Positions 10,723 to 22,727 of a stretch of 64,000 nucleotides of DNA are shown here, in pieces. The stretch is from the NCBI RefSeq assembly GCF_000283155.1, contig NW_004454182.1:4747122-4811121 (forward strand), in the 5' to 3' direction. The DNA comes from Ceratotherium simum simum. Its lineage: Eukaryota > Chordata > Mammalia > Perissodactyla > Rhinocerotidae. How positions within the stretch are numbered: the stretch's first letter is position 1; every line of letters starts with the position of its first letter. The translations under genes were made by a program, and so were the position numbers. Below the pieces are notes generated by a model, which saw nothing but the letters and a program-made list of their open reading frames with translations, searched no databases and was not told the DNA's origin.

Positions 10723-12638
10723 CGAGAGTGGAAATCAGAAGGGAAGAACATTTTAGGTAAACAAAAAATTATAAACAAAGACAAAAAAAGTGGGAAAATA
10801 CTGAGTATGTTGAAAACTAACAAATAGTTTGTTTTGACTAAAATTTAAATTAGATCTATTTTAGGGAGATTAGTTTGATGCCAAAACAAAAGTGAACAAA
10901 AGACTGGTGATACTCCTCTCAGTTAGGAGACTTCTAGAAAGTGCTACTAATTGTGTATCCTCAGTTGACTGAAACACATATTACTCTTAGGGACAGTTGG
11001 AAGTGATTTGTGACGTTTCCTTAAGTAACTGTCAACCCCTCTGCTAATATATTTTAATTTGCAGATACGCACATTTGAAGTGGGTTAGTTATTGTGTGAG
11101 ATTTGAGTCATCTATGTTGGGTGAAAGTTAAGGTAGTGAGAAGAAATGCATTTACCGAGAGAGACTGCAGAGAACAGGGCAAAGAGAGAGAAGACTCAAG
11201 AAACGAGAAAGTTAGGTCAGAAAGGAATTCACAACAGCCCATAAACAGTGACCACGTGGACGGTATGGGAGAAAACTGTGCATGTGTGATAAAATTCCCA
11301 AGGGAGAAGCCCACATCTTTCCCATGTCGAGATTCCCTAACAGCGCACAGCACTTACACTTATCATAAAATCATTAAACAGGTACAGAATGATTCCAGCC
11401 AAAAATATACTTAATAAAAATTACTGAAATATCTATTTTAAAAATACAATGTGAAAGAGTAAATAGATATTTTTTCTAGCCAATGAACCTGGCCAAGAGG
11501 GTTCCCTACAGAAAGACATGCAGTGTGATGGACGAGAATGGGACTCGAGTTGTGGACCCAGTGAGACTTGGATTGACAGTTGTCTGACGTTGTATCTGCT
11601 CTTTGAAATTAGAAAATAAATCATACTTCACCATGATAGAATGCATGTAAAGCACTCACATATCTTAGATGAATAAGAATTTTAAAAGAGAGTTGAAGTA
11701 TCATTTTTGTAGTTGACCTTTATTGTTTCCAGGAAGGGTATTCTCCATAACAATCCACAACTATAATTTTGATCTTTAATTGTTGAAGATAAAATAGACC
11801 TGTGAAAGTCCATTTTATTCTCTAAAGATTACAACCACTTGATAACTCATTCATTACCATCATCTCCCTCCTCCTCCTAGCATTGGCTTTATTTGAAACT
11901 TTGTAGAAAATTAAAGGTTCCAATAAGTATTTGTGGTTAAATTTCTCAATTTTTCTCATCATGTGGTCTTAGATGCATCAGAGTACCTAAGAATAAGTTT
12001 GGAAGCATTAATTGGAATTCTTCTTTATTTTATTTTTGCTTTACTGTGCATTGTTTCAAAGTCTTTAATGTAAAAATAACGGACAAATGAAATTTATGTA
12101 ACTATACAAATTGAAAAGGGCAAGGAAATGCATTTTTTTGCAATACCGCTATATTTTGTACAATTCTTTTTTGTAATTAAAGATACAGCTCTGTGTGAAC
12201 AACATAAAATGGAAGATTTACTATAACATTTGCCTTCTACTTATATCCACTTTTTTATGCTAATAGCTGTACACTATGTGCTTTTTACATTCTTTAAAAA
12301 AGACAAATTTTTCAGATTTATTTCTCTATTGAGAACTCTAAAGACACAATATTCATATTAAAAAGGATTTATCTTTTCTCATTCTAGAGAATTGACATTC
12401 AGTTGTTAATTTTTCCCCCTTCATTTGTTAGTGGTAAATACTAAAGATCAAAATGTTTAAGTATTGTACATCTTTTACCTAACTTTGAAGGACAGATGAA
12501 TGACACAATTGATTTTTAAACTTCCACGTTAGATACAATGCTCCACTAGCACGTTGACAAAGAGTTCCATGGGTTTCAACTTTGGAGATCCTGCTTATTG
12601 CTCTTCTGGGTTAAAGTTTGCTGCTAGGCCTTAGTGGC
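10723..12638. other. Non-coding AT-rich stretch
   Basis: No recognisable gene or repeat. The ORFs at 11103-11414 (plus) and 11353-11108 (minus) are mirror shadows of each other in a purine-rich segment. They contain no domain. Confidence 0.4.
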
Positions 12639-12639
12639 G

Positions 12640-13124
12640 GCATTAGTCAGAATTCTCCAGAGAAACAGACACAGGATGTGTAGGTGTGTAAAGAGAGAGG
12701 GAGAGGGAGCAGGTGAAGGAGAGGGATGGGGAGAGGGAGAGGAAGAGAGAGAGAGGAAGAGAGAGAGATTTATTTTAAGAAATTGGCTCTCATGATTGTG
12801 AAAGTTTGGTAAATACAAAATCTGTAGTTAGGCCAACAGACTGGAGACCCAGGGAAGAAATACAGTGTGAGTCCAAAGGCAGTCTACTGGCAGAATTTCC
12901 TCTTGGTGGGGGGAGGTCAGTCTTTGTTCTCTCAAAGCCTTCAACTGATTGGAGGAGGCCCATCTACATTATAAAGGCTAACCTGCTTCATCAAAGGTCA
13001 TTGATTTAAATATTAATCTCTCCAAAAAACACCTTCACAGAGACATCTAGAATAATGTTTGCCCACATATCTGAGCAGTATGGTTCAACCATGTTGACAC
13101 GTAAAATCAACCTGTAAAATCACA
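12640..13124 (+). mobile_element. Solo LTR, ERVL class (MLT2-like)
   Basis: Begins 'cattagtcagaattctccag', then 'agaaacagacacagga'. It has a GA-rich simple stretch, 'gagatttattttaagaaattgg', 'gactggagacccagg', 'cttcaactgattggagg', and closes 'ttgacacgtaaaatcaacc'. That is the order of MLT2-type ERVL LTRs. The family name is from memory and the orientation is provisional. No internal retroviral sequence accompanies it, so it is a solo LTR. Confidence 0.65.
12688..12772. repeat. GA-rich simple sequence (GAGAGG)n inside the LTR
   Basis: Nearly pure purine run of gagagg/gagaga units between the LTR start and 'tttattttaag'. This kind of LTR often carries a GA or TA microsatellite at this point. 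The 64-codon minus-strand ORF 12818-12624 arises from it (Ser/Pro-rich low complexity). Confidence 0.85.
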
Positions 13125-13304
13125 GTGACCATCTCTCCAGTGCATTTTCTCTCTTCATTAGCATTTATACATTCTATTTATAGGACTGTTGCTCTTTTCT
13201 ACATTCCCAGATATTTGCAGGGGTGTTTTTTCCCTAAAGGATTATAAAAGTTTTTACTACTGATAATTGCTACCATTCTAAATTGTTACAATTACTGCTG
13301 CTAC

Positions 13305-13560
13305 TGCCACTAATGGAAACCAATTGCTAAACACTTTCTATGTGGTTGGCAGTGAAACATGGGTTAACTTGCATATTTTCTCTCTAACCCTCACAACAAA
13401 ACAGGAAGGTAGTTATAAATGTTCATTTTGCAGGTGAGGGACCTGAGGGTCAATAGGGTTAAGGGGCCTATCCAAGGCCTTACAGTCGTGAAGTGGCCAA
13501 GCCTGGATTAGGTCGCATGACTCCTTGTCTTTCTCTATACTAACCTGCCTGCCTTAATTA
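13305..13560 (-). mobile_element. MIR SINE, antisense
   Basis: 'gctaaacactttctatgtgg', 'ctctctaaccctcacaacaa', 'cattttgcaggtgagggacctgagg' and 'gggttaaggggcctatcc' follow the reverse complement of MIR from tail to tRNA-like head. Confidence 0.75.
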
Positions 13561-14860
13561 ATTAAAGACATTTTTGTCTTGTAAACTGTACCCTACTCAT
13601 TCAGCTGTTATGACTCCACAGTGACCAGGGAGGTTTTAAATTAAAGGAAGAAACATCAAGTAAGATATATGAACAGGTTTTGTAACTAAAAGTCCCTTTA
13701 TCATAGATTACTGTGAGAGTTTCTGTAATATTTCCTTGAGTTTTGAAAACAGCCCTTTATTTTGGATTATTTTTTAGAGCGATCCTGACTAGAGAGAGGA
13801 AAATTGAATATATTCAAAATTTTCTTCCCCCTCTGTCATCTCTGTCTCGCCTTCCATGAGTTGATGAGGGATGACATTGGAGAGATTCAGATTTGAGTTA
13901 CTTGGTAAAGATGATCAAGATCCAAGCTGAGGAACTTGGATTTGTTTTCATCAGAAACAGATGATGCTATAGATTCAAAGGAAGGAGCATGCTAGAGCCA
14001 AATGGACTGGGAATCCTGTATTATGCCATAATGGTACTGCCTCACATTCCTGAGACAATCTCTTAATACTTCTTACATTATGATCCACTAAGATATCCCA
14101 ACAATGTTTTATGTCACAATGTTTATATCCTACAGCGTTTCTCTATCACAGTAAGTATGCCATCAGCCCCAGGAGTGTCATCCTTCTCTAACAGTTAATA
14201 TTGGCTTTGGAAAATGGTATTGCCTTTTGAGATCACCATTTAGAATATCCTTAATAATATATCAGTTGCTATTGGCAGTGATAGCAAGGAGCAGCACTCA
14301 GAACTCTGTCTTGCCTGTAGTTAGAACAGCCCCAGTGGAGGCTTAAGTGGAGCCATCTCTGCATTTTGGGGCTGTGCATGCTCAGCTACTCTGAGCATGG
14401 AATACAGAGGTATTGGATATTGACATACATAGTCTTTAATTCTGACACAATCTAGTTCCTTTCTAAATTTTTTTTTTTATAATTTTGTAAGATCTTAGAG
14501 GTAATTCTATGTCTTCCATAGAATAATTCACATTTTCCTGAATTTTATACAGCACTGAATTTTTAAAGTTTTAAATCAAGCCTCTTTGGGTTGGGAGAAT
14601 TATTTACTGTATTTTGATAGGATCATCAACCTATTTGGTTATATCCCAAATCAGAGTGCATGTAGCTTTCTTTAAAAGTATTCGTATTTTAAAATGTTGT
14701 TTTGCTATCATTTTTGTTATTGTTTTTCTTTTAAGTCTACACGCCACAAAAATATTAAGGTATGCTTCTTTAACTTTTCTTGAATCCATTTATAAAAATT
14801 ATACACTTGATCTCATTGGGGAAATGTGATAAGCACAACACAATTTTAAGCCTAGAAAAT
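13561..14860. other. Non-coding stretch, nothing recognised
   Basis: Apparently unique intergenic or intronic sequence. The 71-codon ORF at 14614-14829 is hydrophobic by composition (AT-rich) and lacks any family signature. Confidence 0.4.
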
Positions 14861-14861
14861 A

Positions 14862-14975
14862 TTTTGTGATTCCTGACTCCGCTTCCAACTAGTGGCTGGT
14901 TGGTTCACTGTGGCAAGCTACTTAATATTTTAAGTCTTAGTTATGTACCCGGCGCATAGTGGAAAGTGGTAATTA
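14862..14975 (+). mobile_element. MIR SINE fragment, sense, internally deleted
   Basis: 'gattcctgactccgcttccaactag', 'ggcaagctacttaat' and 'gtacccggcgcatagtgg' match successive MIR segments with the middle part missing. Confidence 0.45.
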
Positions 14976-15254
14976 TTTCTATTATTTTTAAAATTAGCAA
15001 TTCTGTCTCTGAGAGTCTTTTATAGAATAAGAGAAGTATAAAACTGCTTCCCCTCCAGGAACTTACAATCATGTAAAGCATTGAGTCCAGTCTCCTCAAC
15101 TTAGAAATGATGCATTTGTGCAGGAAGTGTAATTGGGTTTGCTTACGGCATGAGGAAGGACCCTTGTTCTTGTTAGGAGCCATACAGCTAAGGGCTAAAG
15201 GGCAGTGGACTAATCTATGGCACTCTTGGTTTACATATCAGTGCCAACCCATAG

Positions 15255-15499
15255 TTTTTTTTGTTTTTTTGTGAGGAAGATCGGCCCTGAGCTAACATCT
15301 GCCAATCCTCCTCTATTTGCTGAGGAAGATTGGCCCTGGGCTAATATCCATGCCCATCTTCCTCCACTTTATATGGGACGCCACCACAGCATGGCTTGCC
15401 AAGCGGTGCATCAATGCGCGCGTGGATCCGAGCCAGCACACCCTGGGCCGCCGCAGAAGAGTGCGCGCACTTAACCTCTTGCGCCACCGGGCCGGCCCC
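15255..15499 (-). mobile_element. ERE SINE, antisense, CpG-retaining
   Basis: T-rich tail in reverse, two copies of the 'gaggaagat(t/c)ggccctg' block, then 'tatgggacgccaccacagcatgg', and the head in reverse ending 'gccaccgggccggcccc'. Many CpG sites survive in the head (15415-15495, gcgcgcgtgg and gtgcgcgcac), which suggests a comparatively young insertion. The ORFs at 15217-15474 and 15317-15514 are products of this SINE. Confidence 0.93.
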
Positions 15500-15559
15500 A
15501 GGTTTTGTTTTTAATCGAACATTTTGGTGGTTTTAAAAATATATTGGTAAAAATACTAA

Positions 15560-15812
15560 TTTCATTCAGCAAATGCTGAATCTATGGCAGGACCTGTTCT
15601 AAGTGCTTTACTGATATTTTCTCATTTAATTCCCACAACAATGGTAGGAGTAGGGAACAGTTATATGTCTGTATTATGATGAGGAGGAAACTGAAGGTGC
15701 TAGAAATTCTTTTGCCTAAGTTTGTAAAGGTAGGAAGTAGCAGAACAAGAATTCAAACCTTGAGTCTTATTCCAGAGTCCTTGTAATTAGTGTCTGACCA
15801 TCCTACCTTCTT
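15560..15812 (-). mobile_element. MIR SINE, antisense
   Basis: 'ttcattcagcaaatgctgaatc', 'cctgttctaagtgctttactg', 'ctcatttaattcccacaacaa', 'gatgaggaggaaactgaagg' and 'agcagaacaagaattcaaacc' follow the reverse complement of MIR. It lies 60 bp beyond the ERE. Confidence 0.78.
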
Positions 15813-17339
15813 GGTGAATAATGATGATTGTCATCAAATAGTATCGGCCATTGACACCTCACATCTCTTGGTTCTAGGCATTCTAAAAGTATCTCATTAA
15901 TAGTGTTATTAACAGGTATTGAGATTTTTGGATATTTTTTATTAAAAGACTGAGAAGTAGTTTTTCTTTTTTCCTCATAACCTAGAACAAAATTATTATA
16001 AGGTGGTATTTAAATTAATATACATTTTTATATTTTGTGTAAATATTCTACTTAATATTCCATCAAGTTACATTCCCTTAAATAGATATCATTGTGACTA
16101 TTTTGAAGTCATCAGAATACAAACCACTGTTACTTTAAATGTTTAATACTTTAAAAATTGTATTGATGTCTCTAAATGGAAAATTATCTCATTATTTGAA
16201 AATTACTACAAATTAATATGAACTACCCAATTTCTTAGTATTTTTTTGATCATCAACCTTACATCTATTTCATTAGAGAAAAGTAGCTTCTATATTTTAT
16301 GAAATATACATTCCAAAATTCTTATTGCTTTCCACCATAGTATAGTTTTATTTTGAATTTGAATAGTCAATATTAGATATGCATTCTTAAACATTTTTTC
16401 ATATTGTTAAATCCATATAATTTTCCCTTTTTGATATTCATTAAGGTAAAAGGAAGGAAATATTAACAAAAAACTACTAAAGTTACATTAATTTAACGAA
16501 GTTATCCTACCGTTATTTTAGAGCAGATAGAAATAATTTTAATGGCAGATTATGATTATTCATCTTGATTCCAATGAATTAATAAAACTTGATACCATTT
16601 TCAGAATTTATTTTGTAGAATATTATCATTAAAATGCTTAACTATTTAAATTGCATCTTGAAAATAGAAGAAACAAATAGGTATTATCTCTATTTTATAT
16701 GGGGGAAATACTGTATAGTTATTAGGAGAATATTTAAAGTGATGAGAAACGTTGTTATCTTCAGATGCACTAGAAGATATTAAACTTTTTATTTGATATA
16801 TTTTTCAAACTTCAAAAAAGATAACACTTCTCTAGTTAAAGCAATCTAAGAGTAGAAGTATCATTTATTTACAATAAAAGAACTTGCTAGCATTTTCTTG
16901 GCATCTTTGTTCTTCTTCTTGCCTGGACATTTACCCGTTTGACTTTACATGAAAATTAGATGAGAGCTGAGCATCTCACTCAGATCTGCATTTAACTCCT
17001 CCAGATTGAAGATGGTCACTCTCGGCTGACCTCTCTTTCACTTAAATTGCAAGATGCTTGCCACAAAATATTATTTTATTATGGACTTTGATATCATTTA
17101 TAAATTATATGTAATGTAAAACTCTGGATTTATAAGTCCAGAATATTTTTAATACTAATTACCATTTTCCAATGTTCATGTATAGTTGAAATATATTACC
17201 TAAAAATTAATATTGTACAAAACAAAATACTGAACAAAATAACAAAGCACAAAAATATTTATCAGTCCTGAGCAAATTCTTATAGGAAAAAAAAAAAAAA
17301 AAAAAAAACCTGTTCTGTTGTTAAATGCATTTGACAGAT
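15813..17339. other. AT-rich non-coding stretch with a 23-A run
   Basis: Very AT-rich sequence with no ORF of note. An uninterrupted A run occurs at about 17287-17309. No SINE body precedes it that I can recognise. Confidence 0.5.
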
Positions 17340-17462
17340 TGATTCTTGCACTCTCTGTTGATGTACTGCTTCCCCTGTCTGTTGGATAGGGATTATGCCT
17401 TGTTTATTTTTGTGTTTTTGCAACTTAGCACAGGACAGACATTCAATAAATAGTAATTAGGA
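17340..17462 (+). mobile_element. L2 LINE 3' tail, sense
   Basis: 'ggatagggattatgccttg', 'cttagcacaggacagacattcaataaatag' matches the end of L2 (…gcctagcacagtgcc…gctcaataaatg). Confidence 0.45.
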
Positions 17463-18041
17463 AAGAAGGTAAGAAGAAGAAAAAGAGTGGAATGGTGAAG
17501 GAAAGGAGAAAGAAATGAGAGACAGTGATGCTAACTAAACAATAAATACTACATATCCTTCTGAAACACTATTACTTTACATATGCTATTTTTATCAGGA
17601 GAGAGAGAGGTCCTCTTCTCTGAGATTTCTACTCATATCAATAACTGTACTAAGGCCCAAATTATGTCCATTTTGATTAGAAGAAGGAACCAAATAAATG
17701 AAAAAAATAGATAAATAACATGTGCCAAAATGAACTGGAAACTCTTTTAGTGTGAAAGACTTGTAAGAATTCAAAGAAGCCCAGAAAGGGATGGTAAGCT
17801 CACATGGCAGTGTATCAAAATATTAAAGAAGATTATGAATGACAGCATAAGATAATGAAAATAGTACATTAAAGGGGGAAAATTGTTGAGGAGTGACTCT
17901 GGACCAAAAAAACTCTGGATCTGGAATCTCTCCCTTTGTCAGCTGTCAGTTAGCCCTGTCACCTGGTGGGGCCTTTCTTTGCTCTTTCAATGCTCTACTA
18001 CTAAAATACCCCTATGCAAAACACGTGGTGTGGTGGCTCCC
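17463..18041. other. Unassigned stretch left of the ERE
   Basis: 17880-18041, together with 18213-18400 on the far side of the ERE, could be one older element split by the SINE. It starts near 'tgttgaggagtgactctgg' and includes 'ccctataaaccag' near 18334. I could not name a family. The ORFs at 17883-18068 and 17893-18084 run into the SINE and are not genes. Confidence 0.3.
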
Positions 18042-18212
18042 ATTTTATTTATTTATTTTTTTTGCTGAGGAAGATTCGCCTTGAGCTAATATCTGTGGCA
18101 ATCTTCCTCTATTTTGCATGTGGGTGGCTGCCACAGCGTGGCTGCTGATGAGTGGTGTAGGTCTGCACCTGGGAACTGAAACCAGACCACCAAAAAGGAG
18201 TGCCCCTTGGGG
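18042..18212 (-). mobile_element. ERE SINE, antisense, head-truncated
   Basis: T-rich tail, 'tgctgaggaagattcgccttg', 'atttgcatgtgggtgg', 'gagtggtgtaggtctgcacctggg', and then decay before the GGCCGG head. The left flank 'tcccatttta' and the right flank 'tcccttttt' may be a decayed target-site duplication. Confidence 0.75.
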
Positions 18213-18407
18213 TTCCCTTTTTCCCCATCTACTGGAGAGAAGCAATGAATTTGCCTCTCCTGAAATCCTGAGACCCTGCCCTCCTCAAAGCCTAGGGCCA
18301 ATTCTCCTTGCAGACTCATTTCACCCTCTTTGCCCTATAAACCAGATTCACTAACTGTAGACAAGCAAGACTTGTACTCTCTCCTTCTTTTCAAGCTTTC
18401 CCTAAAC

Positions 18408-18634
18408 CAGGCTGTCAACCTCAACACTACTGACATTTCGGACCACATAATTTTTTTGTGTGTGTATGTAGGGGAGAGGAGGGCTGTCCTGTGTATTGTA
18501 GGATCTTTGGCAGCATCTCTGACCTCTACTGACTTGATCACAGTAGCACCCTCCAGTTGTGATGATGGAAAATGTGACCAGACATTGCCAAATGTCCTTT
18601 GTGGGACACAACTGCCCCTCGTTGAGAACGTCTG
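18408..18634 (-). mobile_element. MER20 hAT-Charlie DNA transposon
   Basis: Left end 'caggctgtcaacctcaac', right end 'gttgagaacgtctg'. Inside are 'tattgtaggatctttggcagc' and 'gacattgccaaatgtcc', all diagnostic of MER20. It is 227 bp, about full length (family about 219 bp), and has no transposase. The flanking 8-mers (ccctaaac and ccttcaat) agree at five positions, consistent with a decayed hAT 8-bp duplication. The ORFs at 18330-18644, 18541-18335 and 18641-18402 lie in this element and are spurious. Confidence 0.9.
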
Positions 18635-18644
18635 CCTTCAATAA

Positions 18645-19430
18645 AGATTATTCTTATTTCCTCTCTTCATCCAATACTACACTTTGATTTATTTTCCAGT
18701 ATACTTGCTGGACTTGCCCTGGTTCCTTCTCAGTCTCTCACTAATATCACTTACACAAATATAAGGAAAGAATGTAAAGGTAGTTTAGTTCTTCATTCTG
18801 GAACCAACCAATCCCCTAAGGCATCGGCCCAATTACTTTGGCCTTATTAGCATAAAATGATTTCACAGAATTTTTTAACTGTCACTATTGTGTACCACAA
18901 AAAAGATTAATAAACTATCCAATAATTAAAAGCAGAACATGTGGCCAAAATGTCATTATGTGGTATTAAAAATATAGCTGGAAATACCAGTTGGTATGTT
19001 AAATTTTTTAGTGAAGTCACATGTATAAGGAAATATTGGTTAAAAATATTATGACATGTTTTTCCTTTTCTGTATCTGCCACATAATTATTTCCAGCAAA
19101 CCTTGCCTCTGAAAATGACTATACAAAGAAAATTGTCAGAAGATGGAAGATTTTTTTTCTATCATGGGATATTGTAGAGAATGAACATTAGGGATTACAT
19201 CCCTAATTCATTCCACAACCCCAATGGTGCAAGATGGGACTGCGTATGTATCCACTTTCATGCAGTCTACTTTAAGCACCCAAGTTGGATGATAAAGAAG
19301 TTAATGTGGTTTCCAGTAGTGCCTAACTTACCCTCAGGGAGTAGCTCATGCTGGGAGAACCTGGCTCATTATGGGTTATTTTGCAGCATCGATCATGCTA
19401 TGAGATGACAAGGCTTTATAAGACAAATAT
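18645..19430. other. Unassigned non-coding stretch
   Basis: No recognisable repeat. The last part (19180-19430, with a 75-codon ORF at 19181-19408) could be a more decayed upstream extension of the RTE relic that follows. I see no RT motif in it. Confidence 0.3.
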
Positions 19431-19434
19431 TATG

Positions 19435-19709
19435 GATCAGTCTTCAGAGGCCAGCACTCCATGCAGCCAAAAATCCTCATTGGCAGAACAAAACTGAAAG
19501 CCCTTAATGAATTCTGTTACTGTGGCAGCATACTGTCAAATTATGCACTAATAGCGAAAGAGCTAGAAAACCGTACCAAGAAACCAGCATGTCTTTTGGC
19601 AAGCTGGAGACCAAGGTCTGGTGCTGAGCTTCCAAGCATTCTAAAGGAGAGAATTAACATCAGAGTAAGCCAAAATCCTGGTGCAAACTCTCCAGGCCTT
19701 CAGGTGTGA
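19435..19709 (+). pseudogene. RTE-clade LINE C-terminal relic
   Basis: The frame from 19461 reads 'GRTKLKALNEFCYCGSILS' and then 'KELENRTKKPACLLASWR'. This matches the segment after the reverse-transcriptase core of RTE-type LINEs, where the usual pattern is TKLKxVxxFxYLGSxLS followed by DxExxxRIxKAxxAFGRL. The conserved YLGS has become YCGS. Just upstream, 19440-19470 resembles the 'QPAPG' linker in another frame, so at least one frameshift is present. The frame ends at a stop at 19707-19709, with 'LPSILKE' echoing the later 'LPSI' block. The element would have encoded an endonuclease/reverse transcriptase, but only this piece survives. MamRTE1 is the obvious candidate. The BovB pattern at this site (FIFLGSKIT) fits less well. 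Confidence 0.5.
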
Positions 19710-22496
19710 ATCCTAGAGCAGCTACTTGAACATGAGGGTTATTTTTTCTTGTTTCTTCTCTCTTTATTTTTTTCTTCCAAATGTAATTAGATGTTAGTTG
19801 GTTCAACAATAAAGATCATACCAAAAGAGTAATGATTGTATCTGGGAACACAGTCACATTTTAGGAAACAGAGTTCTACTTTATGAGTCAATGTCTATAG
19901 TACATCAACCTCTGTAATTTAAGATGTGGCAGAATCTTAAGGCAATGAGTATAAGATAAGGGTAACCACATGTCCTTAATTGCTTAAGAATGAGCCTGTA
20001 TTTTATATTTCTGTCTTTGGAAGAGAACCACATTAAAATCGTTCTCAGATTGAATCATGCAGATGATGTTGTAGGTCACCTGAAATATCAGAAAATCAGA
20101 GATTTAAATGATAGATAGAAAGCATCTGGGAGAAGGAAGATATCCAGGTTGTCTGTAACGTTTTCATTTATTTGTAGTATTTCTTTTTTTTTCAGTGCCT
20201 TTGTTTCAAGACTGTGTTTCCCAACCAGTTTCTGAAAACATTCCATACGTACCTGCAACATGGTCTCTCTGTTGCCTGTATTCTTACTCAAATCCTGTAC
20301 ATTGTTTCATATCTCACATTTCCCTTTTCTTTCCCAGAAAACTTACAGCTTCCCGGGTCTCTTCTCCCACTGTTTTTTAAAATTAAAGGAAAGAATATGG
20401 AAATGGAGAAGTGGATTTCATAATTTGCTCCCTGAAAACCTAAAGTTTTGCAGAAGTGGCTTCAGAGCTGCAGGTGGGGAGGGAACATAGGGTGTAGAAA
20501 GAGTCTGGGGCCCCCATTCCAACTTCCAGCGCAACAATTCCCAAAAAATATTTCATTTGGAGAAAGATTTCCACAACACAAATATCTCAACAATGATAGA
20601 ACCCACAAGACTATTAGGTAGAATATACCCAGGTGGGGCATTTGACAAAAGGAAAGTAATCCCACTGACAGATGGAAGTGAAGGGATGTTGAAGAAATTC
20701 ACTGTAGGGGTTCTATCTCATGATTAATCTTTCTTCAACCACCTTAAGTGCAATCTAAATCTAAACATCAGGAACTACTCACTTCCTCCCATTTAATAGT
20801 AGCTTCGACTCTCCAAATACCTCTAGCAAGATTTAACACATTCTGTGATCTCAACAGGAGCAAAGCGTGTAATGGTACTAGAGTATTTCCATTAAGTAGG
20901 ATGATTAAAAGAAATAGCATGAGAGGGTAAAGATGTAACTAGATAGTGAAGCAAGGAAACTAAAAATGATCTCAAATGATCTCTCTGTTGTTGTCCCAAA
21001 GAAGGATGATGTATCTCAATAGTTTCTATGGCTAGAAAATTATTTTTATAGCCAGAAATGCTATTTTTTAATCATAAAGATATTTTGATTTGATATAGCC
21101 TTATTCTTACATAAAATAAAAAATTACACTTTGTATGTGTTATAATAAGATGTAAAATTAATTTTAAAATAATTTATAACAATACATTTTTAAAATTTGT
21201 CCTATATTAACAAAAATAGAATTTGAGATTTATAGGACATGATGTCAAAATGCTAACACTTCCTAGCAAAAACATTAAAGAGCAGGAGGTCATAGATCAT
21301 TAATTATTTTTATCTAAGTTCTCTAAGTTTAACCTCAAATTAACCGCTATTAAGTAGCTTTTAGAATAAGATGTTTGATGATAAATCATTTAAGTTATTA
21401 TTTATCTTGGTATCTTTCTTGAGGAAATAACTCTTATTACCCCAAAAAAATCTTAACATAGTAGAGAAATGCGTAAAGAAACATTTTAGGTTACAATATG
21501 TCGGCAGATTTTGATTATTTGAAAAAAAAAAGAAGCTTATTAAACAAAATAACATTTCCAATTTTGTATTAAATTTTACCTTTTCTACTGTGTAAAGCAG
21601 GGAATATTTTGGCGAGATATAGCTTTTAAAACTAACATTAAGCATATTACTGGAAAAAGACTGAAAGTTGCCTTGTGCTCTTAGCAGTGGCTGGGAAAGG
21701 AAAAGAAATTAAAATAGATAAACAGATAAAATGGAAATGCATAATTACCATGAAATGATACTTAAATCCAAAGCAAGTTTCAATATAATTAGAATATATT
21801 TTTAAATATCTTCAAAGAAATAAAAATGTTATCTCTTTTAAGATTAAAAATTTGTTTGACAAAAGTATATTTTCAGATGATTTTATTTGTGATTATGCAC
21901 GTCTAATTCAAATCATGTTGTGTTTCTATCTGTGTTTGCTAACATCCAACCATGAAAAGTCAAATTAGCGTTTAAGAAATAATTCAAGGGAAAGACTCTT
22001 CCAATAATATTTGCCCCAGTGAGCTGGGTAATTCTTGTAAATTGGTCTTTTGGCCTGAGTGATTTAGATAATTACTTAACTTCTCTATATCAGGTTGAAT
22101 ATTCAGATAGTACTCAATATCAAGCATATGGTAAATGACTTGTTTTATATTTTATTAGTAAATTGATCTACGATTGAGTGAAATAGTGTACTTGAACTGT
22201 GTATTGCCATCATATAATCTCAAATTGTTTGGAAGTAGTGTCTCTCTAATTTGATTATATCTTTTTCCTATTGGTATTTTTAAATTTGTTTGATGGATTA
22301 AGAAAGTTTTGTTCAATCAACAAGAACTCTGGATAAACATTAAAACATAAGTCTCTAATCAGTATGTAACTCAAGCTACTCTTTATTCATTCAATATAAA
22401 CCAATGATCAGATTACCTATAAACATTAAGGAGTAGGGGGGAATGAGTACATTCTTTCCTCCAACAAAGATGTTTCTGTTTTTCTGTAATTGAAAT

Positions 22497-22523
22497 TTTC
22501 TTCTCCTTTTTCAGGAGAAGAAA
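22497..22523. repeat. Perfect 10-bp inverted repeat (hairpin)
   Basis: Arms tttcttctcc (22497-22506) and ggagaagaaa (22514-22523) around a 7-nt loop. There is no T-run directly after it, so it does not look like a pol III terminator. Confidence 0.8.
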
Positions 22524-22727
22524 CTTATGGTTAACTTACGGTTTTCATTGAGAAATAATTTTCCCTTGCCTTTTGTAGTTTTTAATTCATGAAAATAAAC
22601 TAAAACCAAGAGATTATAGTTATAATAGTTCTTATTTATGAACATAAAAGAATCTTATTAACTATTGCAATTTAGACTTTATTGTATTTTAAATTAACAT
22701 ATTCACATTTTTGTGACTTTTTAACAG

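Noticed and set aside
12624..12818. Ser/Pro-rich small protein
   Set aside because: It is a translation of the GA/CT simple repeat inside an LTR.
15217..15514. ORFs across the ERE at 15.3 kb as a protein
   Set aside because: They translate the antisense SINE. Similar peptides appear from other ERE copies (for example near 37.4 and 47.7 kb), so the similarity is repeat-derived.
18330..18644. 104-codon ORF with opposite-strand partners
   Set aside because: Most of it is a MER20 element, a non-coding DNA transposon.
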